DNA from: Candidatus Omnitrophota bacterium
GTDB taxonomy: Bacteria > Omnitrophota > Gorgyraeia > Zapsychrales > Zapsychraceae
Direction: 5' to 3'
NCBI GenBank assembly: GCA_029567025.1
Contig: JAKQLT010000021.1
Location: 1-9,443, forward strand
DNA: 9,443 bases
Shown here: piece by piece, positions 6,361-9,443 of the stretch
How positions within the stretch are numbered: position 1 is the stretch's first letter
How the letters are laid out: each line of letters opens with the position of its first letter
Notes under the pieces: model-generated
Told to the model about the DNA's origin: nothing
The model's database searches: none
What the model saw: the letters and a program-made list of their open reading frames with translations, nothing else
Translations under genes and position numbers: made by a program

Positions 6361-7641
6361 TTATTTTCTCGTTCCAGCTAAAACGCGGCAAAAAAGGATG
6401 GGAATTAAAGAAATGCCTAAAAAGATGCGGGCTAAATCTAAATTGTGCGGATACCACGAAAAACCCAAAACCAGAAAATATAATAAAAAGGTAAAAGAAA
6501 AAATGACTGAGCCAAAATCAACGCCTAAAAATTGCCGTAATAAAGGGATATAATAAGAAATAATCCGTAAAGGGCATAGCGACAAATGAAGCCCAGCAAA
6601 AAGCATTCCAAAAACAATCACCCTCACCCACCAGATAAACCACACGCTTTTTTCTTTTATCGATTTGGGATAAAAAAGAGATTGCGGTGAAAAAGACCCT
6701 TTCAATAATTGCGAGGAAACTTCCCCTTTTTGGCCTTCAAAAGGAGCCAATGAATCCGCGGCTTGGCGAGCAATCACGGTCATCATCTGAAATGGACGAA
6801 TAATCTTATAACTGACTCGTATATCCCCTATTTCTGATTTTTGAGGATCTTTTCCTAAATATAACGCGCCCTGAACCAAATGTTTTTCAGATCTAAAATC
6901 ACGAGGCAATTGAACATAATCTAACGAAAGAATAGCAAACGGTTCATAATCCTGCATCTTATCAACAAGTTGAGGCCATAACTTAAAAACACCTATTTTC
7001 ACATTCTTAGCGACCCACGTCCGCGATTGAAACGGCAAAACCTCGGGATTGCGATAAGACGAATCCTTGAAATAACGAGACAAAATCCTTTCAGTTGACC
7101 ATTTCTTTTCATAACGGCAAGTTGTTTCAGTCTTAACGATGCCAAATTCATCATATTCTCCTGGTTTTTCTTTCGTCACGCAATATTCTTGCCATTGATA
7201 CATTTCGACATCGCGTTTTAATTTAACCGCATTGGCCATTACCCCAAAAGAGGCATCATGTAAAACATCTTTGGTATCAATAATGCCGCTGACATGAACG
7301 ATTTTTCCGCCGTTACGATAATCCACCCTATCAATAGGTATCGTTAAAATAGTATTAACCTCACGCTGAAGAAGATCCTTTTTCTGAATCGCTTTTGATT
7401 CGCTATAAAAAAGAGAAACAACTCCGATAATAATAAGAAGAACTCCTAAAAAAATATTATCAATAGGAATGTGCGGCGTATCCATATACGAAGGATCATC
7501 TTGACGAAAACGCGGGAGCGAAAAGGCCTGTTTTAGTTTATCCTCTAAAGATTGAGGTTCGGACTTTTGTAAATTTTCCGCCTCAGCCGAACTGTCTTTT
7601 TCCGATGAGGATTCTATGGGTTGTGATAAATTGTCATCCAT
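6361..7641 (-). CDS. TMEM43-family integral membrane protein
   Basis: A 426-residue membrane protein. TMEM43 (LUMA) is known in animals, and bacterial homologues have no settled function. A charged Ser/Glu-rich cytoplasmic tail (1-60) leads to one transmembrane segment (about 62-80). A large domain (about 85-330) follows, then three more hydrophobic segments (about 333-355, 377-396 and 402-421). The family signature is visible: GGKIVHVSG (111-119), a D..FGV segment near 129-134, and LKRDVEMYQWQE (141-152), matching the LxRxVEMYQWxE motif of TMEM43. A second conserved-looking stretch is GDIRVSYKI (272-280). The loop has C154 and C175, which might form a disulfide if it faces the periplasm. The start ATG has no ribosome binding site. 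The gene begins 70 bases after the hydE stop, with a possible promoter between. No link to hydrogenase maturation is shown beyond adjacency. Confidence 0.85.
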   Translation of the reverse strand: MDDNLSQPIESSSEKDSSAEAENLQKSEPQSLEDKLKQAFSLPRFRQDDPSYMDTPHIPIDNIFLGVLLIIIGVVSLFYSESKAIQKKDLLQREVNTILTIPIDRVDYRNGGKIVHVSGIIDTKDVLHDASFGVMANAVKLKRDVEMYQWQEYCVTKEKPGEYDEFGIVKTETTCRYEKKWSTERILSRYFKDSSYRNPEVLPFQSRTWVAKNVKIGVFKLWPQLVDKMQDYEPFAILSLDYVQLPRDFRSEKHLVQGALYLGKDPQKSEIGDIRVSYKIIRPFQMMTVIARQAADSLAPFEGQKGEVSSQLLKGSFSPQSLFYPKSIKEKSVWFIWWVRVIVFGMLFAGLHLSLCPLRIISYYIPLLRQFLGVDFGSVIFSFTFLLYFLVLGFSWYPHNLDLARIFLGISLIPILFCRVLAGTRK

Positions 7642-7675
7642 AATCTATAAAAACAAATTTTAATGAAGTGCTTTA

Positions 7676-7704
7676 ATTGTATACCAAAAATCACAGATTA
7701 ACAA
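7676..7704 (-). promoter_or_regulatory. Possible promoter of the TMEM43-like gene
   Basis: On the minus strand, TTGTTA (7704-7699, four of six) is followed by a 17-base spacer and TACAAT (7681-7676, five of six). The start would be near 7669, giving a leader of about 28 bases without a ribosome binding site. Promoter-like strings are common in AT-rich gaps, so this is tentative. No terminator separates hydE from this gene, so read-through is also possible. Confidence 0.4.
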
Positions 7705-7711
7705 AAAAATC

Positions 7712-8707
7712 TTATGCGACTGTTTTTTTTAAACTGTGGCCATGATCAGAGGAAATCGTGCGGCCTAAAGACGCGGCCATAGAAGAAATACATCCAAAAC
7801 AATCACTCGGGGAATCACTAATGCAGATTTTATTGGGATAAAGCTGATAATGTTCTCGATATTTCGTAGGCGTGACATTCGGCATAAGGACATTAGCGCC
7901 ACACTGAAGCGCTTTTTGACGCCCGTTGGGGTCAATAGAACCCATGGCTGTTGTCGCCGGAATATGCGTATTTTTTGTCACGATACGAATAAGAGCTAAT
8001 GTTTTTAAAGTTAAGAAAAGTGTCCCGCTTTTTTCATTTTCTAATGGCGTGTGCGGATTAACAATAAACGGGCCAATGCCAATCATATCCAAATCCATTT
8101 GTTTCATTAAAAGAATATCATCAGCGATCATCTCATCGGTTTGACCAGGAAGCCCAAGCATAATGCCGGAACCAACCTGATAATTTAAGTCCTTAAGCCA
8201 TTTCAAACACTCCATTCTTTTTTCATAAGAAGAATCGGGTTTTAATTTCTTAAACAATGCCTCATGCGATGTTTCAAAACGCAGTAAATATCTATCCGCG
8301 CCGGATTCTTTTAAAATCTTATATTCTTCATAAGTTTTTTCACCAATGGATAAAGTGATGGCAATATCAAAATTCTTTTTAACACGCGACAAAAGAGAAC
8401 ATAAATCCATTACGGAAAACTCACAATGCTCGCCGGATTGTAAAACAACACTTTTATAGCCCAATTGATAAGCGGCCTGAATGGACTGAAAAATTTCTTC
8501 AATATCCATCCGATAACGTTTAATACACGCATTCGATCGTCTTAATCCGCAATACAAACAATCACAGCCGCAAATATTGGAAAATTCAATAAGCCCGCGC
8601 AAATGAATGGCGTCGCCCATATATTCTTCGCGCACACGATCGGCTTCGGCAAAAAGCTCGCCTGCATTTTCTTCTCTTAAATGTTTTATAATTTGTCTTT
8701 TATTCAT
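7712..8707 (-). CDS. hydE: [FeFe]-hydrogenase maturase HydE (radical SAM)
   Basis: A radical SAM enzyme that helps build the diiron subcluster of the [FeFe]-hydrogenase H-cluster, working with HydG and the scaffold HydF in the cytoplasm. It has 331 residues, near the usual 340-350. The radical SAM motif CX3CX2C is C46/C50/C53 (ICGCDCLYCGLRRSN), with an extra Cys at 48. The HydE-typical context HLRGLIEFSN precedes it. Further family stretches are SVVLQSGE, DRYLLRFETS, YQVGSGIMLGLPGQT, LDMIGIGPFI and IPATTAMGSIDPNGR. The auxiliary-cluster motif CX7CX2C is intact at C295/C303/C306. PylB is a related family, but the C-terminal Cys motif and the HydG-like neighbour favour HydE. The start is the ATG at 8707. 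A frame extension to 8815 would run through the hairpin and the end of the upstream gene and adds residues with no HydE counterpart. The binding site GGTGG (8719-8715) is inside the hairpin. Confidence 0.93.
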   Translation of the reverse strand: MNKRQIIKHLREENAGELFAEADRVREEYMGDAIHLRGLIEFSNICGCDCLYCGLRRSNACIKRYRMDIEEIFQSIQAAYQLGYKSVVLQSGEHCEFSVMDLCSLLSRVKKNFDIAITLSIGEKTYEEYKILKESGADRYLLRFETSHEALFKKLKPDSSYEKRMECLKWLKDLNYQVGSGIMLGLPGQTDEMIADDILLMKQMDLDMIGIGPFIVNPHTPLENEKSGTLFLTLKTLALIRIVTKNTHIPATTAMGSIDPNGRQKALQCGANVLMPNVTPTKYREHYQLYPNKICISDSPSDCFGCISSMAASLGRTISSDHGHSLKKTVA

Positions 8708-8714
8708 AAGAGAA

Positions 8715-8745
8715 CCACCAACCCACCCCCGGGGTGGGCTGGTAG
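8715..8745 (-). promoter_or_regulatory. GC-rich RNA hairpin covering the hydE ribosome binding site
   Basis: Two 15-base arms, 8745-8731 and 8729-8715 on the minus strand, face each other with one base between. As RNA all 15 positions can pair; 13 are Watson-Crick, and the two exceptions (8744/8716 and 8739/8721) are G-U pairs. The top pairs must open to make a loop. The stem is nearly all G and C in an AT-rich region. Its 3' arm contains GGTGG, the only binding site for the hydE ATG 7 bases on. Its 5' arm begins 8 bases after the upstream stop codon, so a terminating ribosome should melt it. It could be a coupling device or a small interspersed palindromic repeat. No T-run follows, so it is not an ordinary terminator. 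Confidence 0.7.
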
Positions 8746-8753
8746 GATAAATC

Positions 8754-9443
8754 TTAAATATACACATCCCGCTCGCCGTTTTCAATCCGACGGTATAATT
8801 CCATAAAATGGTCATAAAGCGTAGGGACTTTTCTTTTAATATCTTCTATTTCATCCTGCAACACTTTTTGAGAAAGACGTTTGGTTTCATCCGAGGCAAA
8901 ATCATCCAACCATTCTTGAAAAGTTAAAACCGCGTTTAATTTACAAAAACATCCTTCTTTTCCTGTTCGCAGTAAATCCATAATGCATTCACCCGTGCGG
9001 CCGCAACGATAACCAGCCGTGCAAAATGAAGTAATAAAACCCATTTGGGAGAATTCCCGAATGACTTCATCCAAACTTCTGGTGTCGCCTAAAATAAATT
9101 GTTGTTTATTTTCTTTTTGTAGCTCTTCATTTTCGCTATAACCGCCGATACCGATTTTTGTCGAGGCATCAGTCTGCGTGATACCTAAGAAAATGGCTTC
9201 TCGACGGATTTGAGCTGTTTCGCGCGCGGTAATAATCATTCCGGTATAAGGAATAGCCAAACGAATTATCAAAATAATTTTCTTAAAATCCTCATCGCTG
9301 ACAGCATAAGGAGAATTTTGCATCAAAAGATTATTTAACGCCGGCTCCATTCGAGGAAAAGACACCGTATGCGGGCCAATGCCAAGCTTACTTTCTAACG
9401 CCCGTGCATGATAGATGAGACCCATCACTTCAAAGCGCCAATC
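8754..9443 (-). CDS. hydG: HydG or HydG-like radical SAM maturase, C-terminal half, cut by window edge
   Basis: HydG cleaves tyrosine and makes the CO and CN ligands for the H-cluster. The 229 visible residues are its C-terminal half; the radical SAM CX3CX2C motif lies outside the window. The frame is open to base 9443, beginning DWRFEVMGLIYHA, so inner GTG/ATG codons at 9428 and 9425 are not starts. Family stretches are GIGPHTVSFPRMEPA, the TDASTKIGIGGY region, and FCTAGYRCGRTGE followed by FCKLNAVLTFQEWLDDFAS. The auxiliary-cluster motif is altered: canonical HydG has CX2CX22C (CTAC), but here the second Cys is Gly (CTAG, codon GGT at 9014-9012). A Cys appears three residues later, and the final Cys is kept. 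Two more Cys (GEC and GCF) lie between. It ends 46 bases before hydE, in the same unit. HydG is likely by context; a HydG-like or ThiH-like enzyme with another product is possible. Confidence 0.82.
   Translation of the reverse strand, partial: DWRFEVMGLIYHARALESKLGIGPHTVSFPRMEPALNNLLMQNSPYAVSDEDFKKIILIIRLAIPYTGMIITARETAQIRREAIFLGITQTDASTKIGIGGYSENEELQKENKQQFILGDTRSLDEVIREFSQMGFITSFCTAGYRCGRTGECIMDLLRTGKEGCFCKLNAVLTFQEWLDDFASDETKRLSQKVLQDEIEDIKRKVPTLYDHFMELYRRIENGERDVYI

Noticed and set aside
6305..6553. Plus-strand 82-residue Lys-rich frame at the PFOR/TMEM43 gap
   Set aside because: Mostly antisense to the TMEM43-like gene, low-complexity basic composition, no ribosome binding site or recognisable domain.
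8715..8745. The GC-rich palindrome as an intrinsic terminator after hydG
   Set aside because: It is followed by a mixed TTCTCTT then the hydE ATG rather than a T-run, and hydG and hydE are expected to be co-transcribed.
8708..8815. N-terminal extension of HydE by 36 codons (start at 8815)
   Set aside because: It would overlap the HydG-like gene by 62 bases and translate the GC-rich palindrome. The added residues match nothing in HydE, whereas the ATG at 8707 gives a family-like N-terminus with GGTGG at good spacing.
9423..9428. GTG/ATG codons as the start of the HydG-like protein
   Set aside because: The frame stays open to the window end and the upstream residues (DWRFE) fit HydG, so this is an internal position of a gene cut by the edge.

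Overview
All genes read on the minus strand, so gene order runs from high to low coordinates. The window looks like an AT-rich chromosome segment from an anaerobic, two-membrane (diderm) bacterium. [FeFe]-hydrogenase maturases and a one-chain pyruvate:ferredoxin oxidoreductase (PFOR) indicate anaerobic H2/ferredoxin metabolism. A TolC-type channel with its periplasmic adaptor requires an outer membrane. The mix (PFOR, HydE/HydG, a TMEM43-like protein, DUF5674) would suit an uncultured lineage such as Omnitrophota, but that is a low-confidence guess from memory of family distribution.

Layout in transcription order. (1) 9443-8754: C-terminal half of HydG, or a HydG-like radical SAM enzyme, cut by the window edge. 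(2) 8745-8715: a GC-rich hairpin covering the ribosome binding site of the next gene. (3) 8707-7712: HydE. (4) 7641-6361: a TMEM43-family membrane protein with a possible promoter of its own. (5) 6360-6159: a 200-base regulatory gap with a dyad and a near-consensus promoter. (6) 6158-2598: PFOR. (7) 2578-2237 and 2240-1908: two small cytoplasmic proteins, a DUF5674 member and an unrecognised helical protein, the second translationally coupled to the first. (8) 1888-1852: a strong intrinsic terminator closing the PFOR operon. (9) 1775-1747: promoter with a perfect -35. (10) 1702-443: TolC-family outer-membrane protein. (11) 453-1: N-terminal third of an RND/MacA-type adaptor that overlaps tolC and runs off the window.

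How they work together: PFOR oxidises pyruvate to acetyl-CoA and reduces ferredoxin. An [FeFe]-hydrogenase, whose H-cluster needs HydE, HydG and HydF, could discharge that ferredoxin as H2. The hydrogenase itself and HydF are not in the window. The efflux genes form a separate unit after the terminator. The points most worth following are the altered auxiliary-cluster motif of the HydG-like protein, the hairpin at the hydE start, and the coupled small-protein pair behind PFOR. I saw no tRNA, rRNA, CRISPR array, insertion sequence or phage gene.
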